Shown here: piece by piece, positions 36,121 to 47,606 of the stretch
Position numbering within the stretch: the stretch's first letter is position 1
Layout of the letters: each line of letters begins with the position of its first letter
Assembly (NCBI RefSeq): GCF_029867415.1
Contig: NC_081184.1
Coordinates: 79,024,364-79,088,363 of the forward strand
DNA from: Vicia villosa
Lineage: Eukaryota > Streptophyta > Magnoliopsida > Fabales > Fabaceae
Direction: 5' to 3'
DNA length: 64,000 bases
Translations under genes and position numbers: made by a program
The notes under the pieces: model-generated
Seen by the model: only the letters and a program-made list of their open reading frames with translations
Told to the model about the DNA's origin: nothing
Database searches by the model: none

Positions 36121-38001
36121 TTATGCATCAAGTATAATAACCTCTTCTTCTTCCGGTATTTTCTTCTTTGTCAAGATATCTTTCATGAATTTTGCATATT
36201 TTTGCATTTGAGCAATAGCTTCAGAGAATGAAATATTAATTTGTAGTTGCTTAAAAATTTCCATAAACCTAGCATATTGTCTAGCATTGTCTTTCTTTGG
36301 TGGAGCATGGGGATATGGAAGATGTTGACTTGGAATCGTGTTGTTCGCCATCTTTTCTTTAGCACTGCTTCTTTTTAATTTCTCCTTCTTGACTTCCTTA
36401 TTCACATTTTCTTCTTCAGCCCCATTGTTAATGATTTCATATTCTTCATCTTCTCCATCATGTTTTTCATCTTCTTTTTCTGTATCATCCCCAACCTCAT
36501 TCGTTTCCGTTCCATCCTTACCACCTTTCTGTCCAGTTCTTGTCACCACCGTTTTGCAATGCTCCTTTGGATTCTCTTGAGTGTTGGCCGAGAAAGTTGC
36601 ATTTGATTGATTAGTCGCAATCTGCTTAGCAAGTTGACCCACTTGAGTTTCCAAATTCTTTATAGCTGCCTCTTGATTCTTTTGATTTGTCATTGACATT
36701 TGCATGAATTGTGTCATAGTTTCTTCTAACTTTGACTGTCCTCCTTGTTGTGGTGGTGGTTGAGTGTAAGGTTGAAAGGCTTGTTGTTGATACCCTTGAT
36801 TTTGTGGCCTTTGTTGGTACCCTTGATTGTTATTCCTTGGTGGATAACCTTGTTGGTATGGATGATTTTGATATTGATTCTGCCTTTGTCCTTGGTTGTT
36901 GTTCATGTAATTCACTTCTTCTTCCAGAACTGGTGGACAGAATCCTGTTTGATGATCTCCCTTGCACAATTCGCACTTAGAAACTTGATAAGAATTAGAT
37001 ACCCCGTTCAGCTCCTTGATTTGTTGTGGTAATTTAGACATTTGTTGTGTCAAAAGTTCCACTTGTTGTGATTTCTTGTCTCTGACAGTTCGATCATGGT
37101 TACCCTGACGATCATTCAGAGCCATTCGCTCAATTATTTGAGTAGCTTCAGCAGGTGTCTTGGACATTAGTGAGCCACCAGCTGTGGCATCCAAGAGTGT
37201 TTTGTTGGTAGGGGTGAGACCATTACGGAACATGTGAATTTGGTCCACCTCTGCGAAACCGTGTCCTTTGCACTTTCTCAACATAGCTTTATATCTTTCC
37301 CATGCTTCATTCAATGATTCACTACTACCTTGAGAGAATACCGCTATTGCCGTTTTTGCTTCAAAGAACCGGTTTTGAGAATAAAACCTCTCCAAGAATT
37401 TTTCCTCTAAGGTATTCCAATCGGTCATCACTGTTTCAGGTTGATCCAAGTACCAATCTTTTGCCTTAGATAACAAAGAGTGTGGGAACAACCTCTTGAA
37501 TAATGCTTCCTCATCAGCTTGAGCGACACCCGTGGTACCCGCTAACTCATAGAATCGAGTAAGATGCGTGTACGGATCTTCGTGGTCCAATCCGGCGAAA
37601 GGACTCGCACATATCAATTGGATGATACCGGTCTTCAATTCTGAAGTCCGCCCGTTGGCGGCAGTTCTAGCGAACTATGGTTTGAGTCTTGGACTATTTG
37701 CACATGGACCAGGAGCAGCCATGTTGACAACAGTTGGTTGTATAGTGACTTCCTGTTCTTCTTCCGCAAATAGTTCGTGAAAGAAAAGTCCTTCTTGCGA
37801 TTCGTCAATTGTTTCAAGTTGTTGTTGTGACGATGTCGCAGTCGCGTTGTCTCTTGCTTTTGCTATGTTTGCTCTTCTTCGTGCTTTGCTATTTAACCTC
37901 CTAGCGGTCCTTTCGATCTCGGGATCAAAAAGAAGTTGATCACTGGGAACTTTGCTGCGCATACACGAACTTCTGCAAAAACTAGCAATCAAGTGAAACA
38001 A
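36121..38001 (-). pseudogene. gag: Athila gag
   Basis: One frame runs from 38001 to 36121 with a single in-frame TAG at 37675-37677. The N-terminal part is basic (ARRLNSKARRRANIAKAR). The retrotransposon gag domain follows, with DPYTHLTRFYELAGT, LLSKAKDWYLDQPE and WNTLEEKFLERFYSQNRF. Next come a zinc knuckle CELCKGDHQTGFC (CX2CX3HX4C), a Gln/Asn/Tyr-rich stretch and a Lys/Glu-rich C-terminus. It ends at TAA 36121, after which protease continues in the same frame, so stop-codon readthrough or a mutated fusion are both possible. Confidence 0.85.
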
Positions 38002-38070
38002 CCAAATCGAGAAAATAAAAATTAAAACTCAAAATAAGAACTCTTGCAATGCATGCAATATTGACACCAA

Positions 38071-38088
38071 TCCCCGGCAACGGCGCCA
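38071..38088 (-). other. Athila primer-binding site
   Basis: The minus strand reads TGGCGCCGTTGCCGGGGA, 3 bp inside the 5' LTR. The tRNA-Asp type TGGCGCCGTTG(T/C)CGGGGA is, from memory, the usual Athila primer site. Confidence 0.85.
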
Positions 38089-38888
38089 ATTTGTTAAAAT
38101 TATTTGTGGGTAAATATTTTCGGTAATATATCGTATCCACAGGGATTGGTTTAATATCACTGTCGTTCCATAGTTGATTATTTTGAATGAGAAAAGTTAA
38201 TTGGATTTGTTTTATGATTATAATACTATTAAATGTAAACAATAATTTAAATGCAAATAATGAACGTTTGTTAACGATTAAGGAAATATGTTGAGCTTTA
38301 GGGTTCATCAACCTATTCCTATACAATTTATCAATTAATTCACAATTGAACAATCTTTTGAATTACTATCTTCCTTTATCCTCAAATATGATTCCGTGTC
38401 TGCAAATCAAATTAGATAGACTTTTACCGGTATGAGATTCAATCACTCCAAATATCAATATCGATAATAGTAATAAGGAACGATAATTATGAAAACTCAA
38501 TCACAATTCCATCTCTGCAAATTGAGATTGAATCAATATAGTAGCCTAGGGCAAAAGTTAGAATCTTTTCTTTCGATCAAAGACTCCACGATAATTTAAT
38601 ATAAAAACAAGGTTTCTTATTGATAATAAATTCAAACAATTGTTCATAGGAAAGAATCAATGATATTGTATATTCATAGGTTAATTACTACCTTAAACTC
38701 AACAAGAGGAATTTAGTTCTCCATAGACATGAAGAACACATAAGAATTAATAGAGGGATTCATCTTCATCAATGGAATGTCTTCGATTGGTAAAGATTTG
38801 GCCTTCAATTGTTGTTCTTGGCTGCAAAACTCAGAATGCTCTCCTAATTTCGCTCACAAAAGATCTGCCCTTTACTTGGAAGCTAAGG

Positions 38889-38902
38889 CTTTTATTTATA
38901 AG
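38889..38902 (-). promoter_or_regulatory. TATA box in the Athila 5' LTR
   Basis: The minus strand reads CTTATAAATAAAAG, with the GC-rich array (38920-39004) starting about 20 bp upstream. This is the copy expected to drive full-length element RNA. Confidence 0.65.
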
Positions 38903-38919
38903 TTTTGGGCTTTTAACGT

Positions 38920-39004
38920 CGCGGCCGCGGCGCGGCATCGGATGAACGCGGCGCGACACAAAATAGAGGCTTTTTCGCGGCGCCAGCTAGAACTCCCGCG
39001 GCGT
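38920..39004. repeat. Paired CGCGGCGCG array in the Athila 5' LTR
   Basis: Same four-motif layout as 28658-28742, conserved except for one substitution in the last motif. Confidence 0.85.
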
Positions 39005-39263
39005 GCCCTTGTCAATCTTTGTCTTTTTGCTTTGCCATTGAGACTTCTAGCTATCTCTCTTCCTCATGTTCTTGTAAAGCTCCTTTTCAGCTCTAAACCT
39101 GCATCAATAGTACCCACAAGTGATTAGATTTGCTTTACACATGAACTAAACCTTTTCAGTTCAATTCTCACTAAAAACCTATGGATCTATCACAATTTGC
39201 ATTAGTTTAGAGAAGAAATTACTTATTTTAACACATGAATTTACCATTAATTCACTCCTAACA

Positions 39264-39268
39264 ATCAG
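39264..39268. other. Target-site duplication (right) of the Athila element
   Basis: ATCAG, identical to 27824-27828. LINE endonuclease sequence resumes at once. Confidence 0.95.
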
Positions 39269-40259
39269 CCATATTATCTCCAAAGGTAAAGCTGATCTGT
39301 TTTCTTATTCAGGAATCTAAATTATCACAGGTGTCTAGTACGATTGTTGGTAGTTTATGGAGGAATCAATGTATAGATTTCTCTTTTATTCCGTCTTTAG
39401 GTGTGTTTGGGGGTTTGATTAGGCTATGGAACCCATCTAAAGTTGCGGTCATATGTAGTTTTGGTGGAGTTGGGTATTTGGGCGTGAAAGTGTTGTGGAA
39501 GTGTTGTGGAAGGATGGAGTTTATTATATTTTTAATGTGTATTCTTCGTGTATGATTGTTGAGAAACGAATGCTTTGGGAAAAATTACTTTATCTTAAAT
39601 CTATTTTCACGGATGAAGAGTGGGTGATTGGCGGGGATTTCAATACCGTAAAGAATGGGATAGAGAAGAAGGGAAGATCGGGTGTGAATAGAAGAAGTGA
39701 ATGGACTGAATTTTTAGAGTTCATTGATAAGAGCAATTTGATAGACATTCCTAGCAAAGGCAAAAAGTTTGCTTGGTTTGGAGGGGATGGAATGGCAAGA
39801 AGTAGAATTGATAGATTTTTAGTGGCGGATACCATGGTTAGTAGATGGGGTATTGTTGGTCAATTGGCGCGGGATCATGATATTTCTGATCATTGCCCAA
39901 TTTGGTTGATTGGCAATAACTCTAATTGGGGTTCTAAACCGTTCAAGGTCAATAACAAATGGTTTTCCAACAAGGATTTTTTGTCGTTTGTGGAAAAAGA
40001 ATGGTTAGAGCTAAAGGTGGAAGGGAGAGGCGATTTTGTGCTTAAGGAAAAGTTGAGACGTCTTAAAGAAAGGTTAAGGTGGTGGAATGTAAATATTTTT
40101 GGAAGGTTTGATTTGGCGGTGGAGAAAGGGGTGCGCGTTTTGAATGAAGGGGATGAAATGGTGGATGATGATGAGGACTTGGATGAGTTGGAAGATATCT
40201 CGGTGGACTTGATGGGGCTAGAAAGAGGAGGGCTTCTAGCGATTTTTGGTTTAATCTAA
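39269..40259 (+). pseudogene. LINE ORF2 endonuclease, continued
   Basis: After the insertion the frame reads SHIISKGKADLF, then a 1-base frameshift (extra T near 39302) before LIQESKLS, the catalytic QE(T/S)K motif. Further on are FNVYSS, WVIGGDFNTV, FAWFGGDGMARSRIDRFLV and ISDHCPIWL (the SDH motif), so all AP-endonuclease blocks are present. Endonuclease nicks target DNA to start LINE insertion. Another frameshift near 40240 separates it from the reverse transcriptase. Confidence 0.85.
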
Positions 40260-41320
40260 AGGTTAAAGAGAATATGTTGATTAAAAAATCTAGATTAAAA
40301 TGGTTGAATGATGGGGATGTGAATAACAAGTATTTCTATAGAGTTATGAAATCTAGAAGGACTTATAATCACATTGGTTATATTCTTACGGATAGGGGGG
40401 TGGTTCATATGGTTGAGGAGGTTCAGATGGGGGTTAAAAGTCACTTTGAGAAGAAGTTTACCGAAGTGGATAATGTTAGGCCTATTTTGGAGGGCATTTC
40501 TTTTGGTTGTTTGAATCACTTGGAGAGGGGGTGGATTGAGGCACATTTTATGATGTTGGAAATTAAGGAGGCTATTTGGAATTTTGAGGGATCGAAGAGT
40601 CCGGGGCCCGACGGATACTCTTTTATGTTTATAAAGAATTGTTGGGAGTTCTTGAAGGGTGACTTTATCAATTGTTTTATGTGTTTTAGTAGAGATGATA
40701 TCTTATCGAAGACTATCACATCCTCGTTTCTCACTTTGATCCCTAAAAGATCTAATCCTTTGGGGCTCGACGATTATAGGCCAATTTGTTTAGTGGGGTG
40801 TATCTACAAAGCAATTTCTAAACTTTTGGCAGCAAGACTTAAGAAGGTGTTGAATTTGATGGTGTCCAACTATCAAAGCATTTTTGTTTCGGGTAGGCAA
40901 TTATTGAATGGGGTTTTGGTAGAGAATAAGGTGTTGGATATGGCTAAGAAAGATGGGAGTAAATGTATTCTTTTTAAGGTGGATTTTGAAAAGGCATATG
41001 ACAACGTGTCTTGGGATTTCCTTAGATTTATGTTGAGGAAAATGGGGTTCGGTGATACTTGGCTAAAGTGGATGGAGGCTTTGATTTTCTCGAGTAAGAT
41101 GTCAGTGCTTGTTAATGTTAGTCCCACGGAGGAATTTGTGGTGGAAAAAGGTTTAAGACAGGGTGATCCCTTATCTCCGTTTCTCTTTGTCATTATTGCA
41201 GAGGGCTTGAAGGGGATGGTTAATAAGGCGGTGGAGATTGGTGAGTTTGTGGGATTTAATATTAGGAGGGTGTGTTGGAGTTATTACAATTTTCCGATGA
41301 TACTCTTTTAATAGGCGAAG
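40260..41320 (+). pseudogene. LINE ORF2 reverse transcriptase
   Basis: A 345-aa frame with the canonical non-LTR reverse transcriptase blocks: KSPGPDGYSFMF, ITSSFLTLIPK, LDDYRPICLVGCIYKAISK, ANYQSIF-like VSNYQSIFVSGRQL, FKVDFEKAYDNVSW and GLRQGDPLSPFLFVI. A frameshift near 41280 precedes the active site, which reads LLQFSDDTLLIGE (FSDD instead of the usual FADD). Right after GEGSW the sequence jumps to the C-terminal region, so the thumb and connection parts are deleted. Confidence 0.9.
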
Positions 41321-41324
41321 GGAG

Positions 41325-41864
41325 TTGGAAGAAAATTTGGGCCATTGGAGGAATTTGTGTTTACATCGCGAGAAAGGCGGCCTTGGGATTCGTAGAATTA
41401 GAGATTTTAATCTTGCTTTATTGAACAAATGGAGATCGAGAATTATAGTTGGATCGGAAGCATTATGGTATAAGGTTCTTAAAGCAAGATATGTTGATAT
41501 TAATATAATGGTTGTTGCGTATGATGGGCACAAGTATAAGAGAGGTTCCAAATCTATTTGGAGGGCGGACATTTTATCGTTGCAAGAAAGTTATCACGAA
41601 GACTTGTTTGTTGATAATTGTAGATTTACAACCGGAGATGGTTTTAACACTTCTTTTTGGCATGCTAGTTGGAGGGATGATAATTGTTTACGAGTTTTGT
41701 TCCCGGAGGCTTATTCTCTTTCGGTTTTGAAATTCGTATCGGTGGCTAGCATGGGTAGTTGGAGTAATGGAAGGTGGTGGTGGGGAGAGTGTGGTATTCG
41801 GCCAAATAGCATCCCCTTCGCTGCTGGCGTTTTGCAGCGGCTGCTGCACTTTCTTGACGGTGTG
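41325..41864 (+). pseudogene. LINE ORF2 post-RT segment, before solo LTR
   Basis: Frame reads W.NLCLHREKGGLGIRRIRDFNLALLNKWRSRI and WRDDNCLRVLFPEAYSLS, the conserved region between reverse transcriptase and the zinc-binding domain in plant L1 ORF2. It is cut at 41864 by the Ogre solo LTR and resumes at 46838. Confidence 0.85.
41860..41864. other. Target-site duplication (left) of the Ogre solo LTR
   Basis: GTGTG, repeated at 46833-46837. Confidence 0.9.
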
Positions 41865-43435
41865 TGTCATACCCCAAATTTTGACCTAAGATACCACCTC
41901 ATATCATTTGCATATGCATCATTTGCATCTCTAACAAATTGCATAGCTTGTGTTTGTTACTTGTGCTCAGCAGGGTTTAATCAAGAAATCACTCATTAGT
42001 ACAAGTAACAATCAATTAGGGTTTTGTTCTCCCTCCATCTCAAATGAATTATCTTCATCAACAATCAACATTTGGTCCTCAGAAATCCATCTCAACAAGC
42101 TCAGAGGCTCTGAATCAACCAGATTAGGGTTTTGACTGAAGATAGCATACTCCTGACTTTTGCTCAGAGATTGACCTAATGACTTGGGACATGACCTCAA
42201 GACCCCAAGTACATCATTTTGACCTAATCCATTGGCTCATAACATCTCCTACACAAAGATTGATCAGACAAATCCTCAGATCAGGGTTTTGAACTATCAG
42301 GGACTGAAATCAGGGATCACATTTGGGAAACCCTAAAAATCCCCAGGAAGTCAATCAAAGGTTTCAATCATCTTCAAATAATCCCTATGACAGCATCCAA
42401 TGGAAATTGCATCTCAATTCAAGATCCACAGTCATCAATTTCATCAGGTCGACAATTAGGGTTTTTGACCTAATTCACTGAACCACTGACTTTTTAATCA
42501 GGACATGGTGCCACAACTCAAACCATGGCTCAATATCCTCTAATGCTTCAATGTGATCCATTCATACCATTCATATGGTGAGGATAACCTGTTTCATTTG
42601 AAATCTTCAGAAACGCGATTCGTCTGAAAAAGTCAACTGTACAAGATCACCATTGACTTCTGGGGAATTTTGGTCAACCATGACTTTTGAAGTTAAAAAT
42701 CATCAATATATGATATATGAAGTCATTTGATCAAGAAAAATCAAGAAAATCAATCAAGAATCAAAAAGTCAATGTTTGACTTTTCATACTTAGAAAAATT
42801 TCTAAGTGTTTTTCAATGGTTTTTTCCAAACTTTGGAAGGGAATTTCTCAAAATTTCACCTACAAACTGAAAAAAACATCCAACATGAAAGTTGTAGATT
42901 TTGATCCAATAAACAACTTTGACACATATAATTTTTTTCCATAAGATCAACCATTTAAGAGATATGGAGCTTCAAAGTTGGCATCTTATGAAAATTTCAC
43001 TTAAAACTTCATTTTCTTCAAAGTTCATGGATCTTTTTCACCCATTTTCTTAAAGGTCTTGAAGAAACTTTCAACTAGGCTTTTGAAGTGTGTAACATGA
43101 GCTTTCCAAAATGTCCAAGAGCATGAAAAAATATGGAGTGTAGCTATGGTTTTGAATTTTGACATTAGTGAACTTTTCACTTGAAATTTCAAGCCATTTT
43201 CACTAAGTTATGAACCATTTTGCCAAATGATCCAAGTAATGATGCATAGATGCAATAATTGGTAGATATTTTCTGATTTGAGATCAGAATGGAAGAGGAT
43301 AAGAAGCTTGAGAAATAACCATGGTTAAGTCACTTTTAACCATTTGCATTTAATGTGAAAGATTCCATTTTATCTCTTAAGCCAAATCATCATTCTTGAT
43401 CAACTTGCAAGAGCTTTGTATTCAGAAACTTTGGC

Positions 43436-43447
43436 CTATAAATAGAG
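43436..43447 (+). promoter_or_regulatory. TATA box of Ogre solo LTR 2b
   Basis: CTATAAATAGAGG, about 1.57 kb into the LTR, as in copy a. As a solo LTR this could still act as a promoter reading into the downstream LINE. Confidence 0.65.
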
Positions 43448-44399
43448 GTTCAAATCACTCTTCAATTCACACCAAAACCTCACAATTATAGGTTTTCTCT
43501 CTTCTTTCTTGAATTGCAAGTTTCATAGTTTTCAAAGAGGTAGAAAACTCAACCTCCAAACCCTTGAAGTTATGGCCAAAGTGATGGTTCTAGCAACTCA
43601 TAAACATCACATATGATGTGTTTGAACCACTCACACACCCCAAATTACCCCAAAACTCAGATTCACTCTTCAACCTCCATATGAACACATAAAGAGCCTT
43701 ATCATGCCAATTTTCATTCCAGATCATTTCTGTACAAATTAACACTTCCCACACCTCACATATATCACATATGAGCTATCCAAACACTCATCATCAACCT
43801 GAAACATCAGAATCATAGAGCTCGATTCACACTTGGGCTTAACTGCAGATCGGGTACCTCCAACTACTCCAGGTGTTTTCAATTCACTCCAAGCATCCAG
43901 ACACCTTCCCTAAGGTTCATTGAAGCTGTCCAGATCAAGCAACAACATCTGTAACACCTCCTCTGCAAAATTCAATCTCCAGCTTGGCCGTTTTTGAGGT
44001 AAGTGCTCATGAACTTCAAACTCTATCATACATGCATCATAAATGAAAAACTAAGTTACCATCTTGTTTCTGCACCATCACTGAATAATAACCCTCAATC
44101 AATTGCATCATATCATGATCATACACGATTTCACAAAGATTTGTCATATTAGGGTTCTTCGTGTTCATCAGAGAATTAATCATCTTAGAGCAAAAATAAA
44201 TGAAATTAAAGGGCACCATCATGTTCCTTGTGAAAAACCGAGTGAGATAGACCCTTTGATCGATCAAAACAACACAGATTTGAAGGAATTCAAAATTCAG
44301 TTAGGGTTGTGTTCTTGGCGCCAGATTTGGTTTGGGAAATTCAAACATTGGTTTTAAAATATAATAAACTGAAGGCGTATCATTAACAAGCTGCGCGCG

Positions 44400-44478
44400 C
44401 AGCTCAGTTGGTTGTTGTTTTGGCTGGTGAGAGAGAGGTCACGGGTTCAACACCCTTAGGGACCAAAACCATTTTTTT
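44400..44478 (+). other. tRNA-like A/B box pair inside Ogre LTR 2b
   Basis: A-box-like CAGCTCAGTTGG (44400-44411) is followed 44 bp on by B-box-like GGTTCAACACC (44444-44454) and a 7-T run (44472-44478). The T-arm is better here than in copy a: CGGG pairs with CCC around a TTCAACA loop. Conservation of both boxes and the T-run between diverged LTRs is the main evidence. Confidence 0.55.
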
Positions 44479-45689
44479 AACACTATTTTTCTTTCATTTT
44501 TTAACAAACTTCATTAATTAATTTAACTAATCAAATCAACTTATTTTTTCTTCATTTTTTGAACACTTCTTATTTAATATACATATTTTATGAATGCCAA
44601 AAAAAATCACCAAAAAATATTTATTTGATACATTTTTAAATAGGTTTAAAATGACATGTTTTTAAATGTTTTTAAATACTTTTAAATACTACTTTTTCAT
44701 TTGATTTTCAAACTTAATCACTTGTAAATATTTTTTGAAGCAAACCCTAATCATCTAAGTGTTAATTGAGAATAATCTTTTGTTTATCTTGATTAAATTG
44801 ACTTCTTTCAAAATTCAAATCGTTTTAAAACGAGCGATCGCGATTCTTTTCAAAAACGATAAATCATTTCTTTTTGATTTTCAAAGGAAACTTTTGATTA
44901 AATCTTTTTAATTGATCAATTGATTTTCAAAACGATGTGGGGCCTCTCGAATATTAGAGAGTATAAGTCCCATTTCTTTTCTTTTTTGTACAGTTTTTTT
45001 CAAAACAATAAAACTTCTTCAAAATAAAATCTTTTCAAACAATTTTCAAATCATTTTCAAAACAACAAAACTTCAAAGAAACAAAAACTTTTCAATATAC
45101 CATGGGCCTCCATGTAGGTATAAGTCCCAAGCCCTTTTGTACATACCCATTCCAGTACATGAAATTAGGTATTTCATTGTACGCCTTTTTGTACATACAC
45201 TTTTTTGTACATACCTCGATCAGTTTGATTTTTTTTAACTTTGAATAACAAACCAAAAATGAAGGTTTCTTTAAATCTTCCCAAAAATATACCATGGGCC
45301 TCCATGTAGGTATAAGTCCCAAGCCCTTTGTAAATACCTGTTTACATAGCTTTGAATAAATTCAAGAGGGCCTCTCCCCGAGTATGAGTCCCGAGCCCTG
45401 TGTATACAAATGGATCATGCTTACAGGTATATTTCCTTCATAAACTCCATTATATACACACACTTTGTCATATATGTATAACTGTTCATATCTGTTCATG
45501 TACTTGTTCATGCTTGTTTGTACTTGTTCATACTTGTGATTGTGTTATATGCTTATTCAACTTAGTACAACACTAGGTTCCCCATAGCCTCCTATTGGGC
45601 TTCGTGCAAAGAATCTCCCTAGTTTAGGTTAGGACATAGAGTATGGTTTCCCGGTGAAATCGCTCTAAGAGCTCAAACCAACTATACCA

Positions 45690-45850
45690 TGCCTCCCCTT
45701 GGGCTTTGTACAAACGAGTGACCCTCCCATAGTCTCCTCTTGGGCTTACAATGCAAGGACCCTGGATTGTCCCTCCCATAGCCTCCTCTTGGGCTTACAA
45801 TGCAAGGACCCTCGGATAGCCTCCTCTTGGGCTTCGTACAAGGACCCACG
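45690..45850 (+). repeat. Short tandem repeats in LTR 2b (CTCCTCTTGGGCTT units)
   Basis: Same units as 19395-19565 in copy a, with the same order. Proline- and glycine-rich frames across them are artefacts. Confidence 0.8.
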
Positions 45851-45958
45851 GGCTTCTTATAAGCATCCCAAATATCCAAAACAAATACCCTAGGAGATTA
45901 GACATTTTTCATCTCTATGCTAGGAGTATCTCTTATATATCATCACAAACAATCAATC

Positions 45959-46150
45959 AATCAAAATCAAACTTTTTTGCCACAAGGCTGGCTAATCGAT
46001 CAAACTGTTTTACCACCGTACTGGATGATTAATCAAAGTTTTTGTCACAAGGCTGACTTCATTGAAACTTTTGCCACAAGGCTGGCTGATTAATCAAAGT
46101 TTTTGTCACAAGGCTGACTTCATTGAAACTTTTGCCACAAGGCTGGTTAA
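45959..46150 (+). repeat. Tandem TTTTGCCACAAGGCTGGCT units in LTR 2b
   Basis: About six degenerate units, one fewer than in copy a. It is followed by an insertion-like stretch (46155-46220) absent from copy a. Confidence 0.75.
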
Positions 46151-46832
46151 ACACAAAAACATCTTTATCATTCTAAGCACCCTAAGTGGCATGGCCCCGG
46201 GCTTACAATGAAAAGATTTTCAAACAAATCAAACAGATGTATGTGATGATATAGATTAGATACATCTAGCATTTAGACGACATTTGTCTATTTTCCTTTG
46301 CTTCCACTAGCATAAGTGGGAACTACGATTGCTCTGACTTTCTCAACATCCCTTTGAGAATACGTAGGCACAAGGTCGATCCTTGGCGAGCAAAACAAAA
46401 CAAAAAAAAAACCATTCAAACCATAGCACCCATAGACCCCGAGCTACAGATGCTCTGATTCCCGCTAAGGGATATGTATGCAGAGGATCGCGATGATCTT
46501 TGCGAGCATAATCAAACAAACACCTTAGGTCCCACCTATTTCACAAGAACCTCTCAATAACATGGAATGAAAAACAAAGCAAAGAAACCTATAGAGTACT
46601 ATAGATACGTTGGGTGCTAATACCTTCCCTTCGTATAACCAACCCTCTTACCCAAGATCTCTCCCCCACTTTTAGGTTATTGCAACTTTTTTCCTTTTCC
46701 TCTTTTGGAAACAATAAAAAGTTTGGTCGGTACAAAAGAAAAATCATTTTTTATGAGCACTCGAGCCCAAAGAAGGCATCAGGTGTCTCATCCCACAAAA
46801 AAGAGGAACAAAACGATTTTTCGCCCGCGACA

Positions 46833-47330
46833 GTGTGCAGCCAGTTCCGGGGAAGACGGACAAAGTCAGTTGAAGATTGGATTCGGATCACATCTTCACG
46901 GTACATAGTTGTTATGATATTTCTAGTTTCTCCCATCTTCCGAGAGGCCCGAATCATGAGTTTACATTTTTTTTATTCTATGATTTGGAGAGCGGAAGTT
47001 TCTCTAAAGATTAAGGCTTTTGGTTGGAGGAGTTTCATCAATAGATTACCAACTAAGGATCTTCTTGTGTCTAGAGGCGTTCCATTGTCTTCCTCGTGTG
47101 ATTGTATTCTATGTGGCACGGAAAGAGAATCTTTGAATCATATTTTATTTTCTTGCGGAGTTTCTGCTTTGATATGGAAGAATATAGCCTCTTGCGTAGG
47201 TTTTGTGGATTATAAGTTTGATTGTATATGGCAGAGTTTTTTGGATTGGTTTGATTTTTGTAAATCTAGAAAGGTGAAGACCGGTAGGGAAGGGACAACG
47301 TGGTTGACTATTTGTTGGTCTGTTTAGAAG
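46833..47330 (+). pseudogene. LINE ORF2 C-terminus with zf-RVT domain
   Basis: After the duplicated GTGTG the frame continues to WRAEVSLKIKAFGWRSFINRLPTKDLLVSRGV, then CDCILCGTERESLNHILFSC. This is the CX2C…HX4C zinc-binding motif of the reverse-transcriptase zinc-binding domain. The end matches the usual ORF2 C-terminus. A 3' untranslated region and a 10-A tail follow at 47597-47606. Confidence 0.85.
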
Positions 47331-47606
47331 CTTAGAAACGACATTATTTTCCGGAACGTTTCTTGGAGTGTTTCCGACACGGTTTGGAGCATTAAAGAGC
47401 TAGTGTGGAGGTGGTCTTTTATTGGGAAAATCACCCGAACCAACTATAACTTCTATGAATTTATCAAGTCTCCTTTGTTGTATTTTTCATAGGATGTATT
47501 TGGCGTGTAATTTTTCTTTTTAGGGGCGCTTCGGTTTGCCTTGCTCTCTTGTAATCCTTTTGGTAGAATGTTTTGTTCTTTAATGAAATCTTAATTAAAA
47601 AAAAAA

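Larger units (their letters stand above)
27829..39263 (-). mobile_element. Full-length Athila-type gypsy retrotransposon (11.4 kb)
   Basis: Two 1,172-bp LTRs (27829-29000 and 38092-39263), TG…CA ends, a 5-bp target duplication (ATCAG), a primer site just inside the right LTR and a polypurine tract just inside the left one define a complete minus-strand element. The order is gag, protease, reverse transcriptase, RNase H, integrase and then an extra ORF with a plant-transposon-protein domain, the layout of the Athila/Cyclops lineage. I count about 22 mismatches between the LTRs (about 2%), so it is a young insertion. It is not autonomous, since several stops and one frameshift break its genes. 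Confidence 0.95.
38092..39263 (-). repeat. Athila 5' LTR
   Basis: 1,172 bp, the partner of 27829-29000. Its minus-strand TATA box is at 38889-38902 and its GC-rich array at 38920-39004. The array's last copy is CGCGGCGTG here, one base changed from the 3' LTR. Confidence 0.95.
41865..46832 (+). mobile_element. Ogre-like solo LTR (family 2), copy b, 4,968 bp
   Basis: The LTR starts TGTCATACCCC, ends GCCCGCGACA and is flanked by a perfect 5-bp duplication GTGTG. LINE coding sequence sits on both sides, with no internal region. This is the product of recombination between the two LTRs of an Ogre-type element. Landmarks match copy a: TATA box at 43436-43447, tRNA-like block at 44400-44478, TACCATGGGCCTCCATGTAG at about 45096 and 45290, and the two tandem-repeat tracts. 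Confidence 0.95.
25790..47606 (+). mobile_element. L1-type LINE, split by two later insertions
   Basis: Removing the Athila element (27829-39263) and the Ogre solo LTR (41865-46832) leaves about 5.4 kb. It reads in order ORF1 with an RRM-like segment, ORF2 endonuclease, reverse transcriptase, zf-RVT C-terminus, 3' untranslated region and a 10-A tail (47597-47606). Target duplications at both insertions prove that the pieces were contiguous. The LINE itself is dead: there are several frameshifts and an internal deletion after the reverse transcriptase active site. The exact 5' end is uncertain. Confidence 0.85.

Noticed and set aside
15609..46832. A single 31-kb Ogre element bounded by the two family 2 LTRs
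   Set aside because: The right LTR has its own perfect GTGTG duplication with LINE on both sides, and the interval holds host genes and unrelated elements, so the LTRs are independent.
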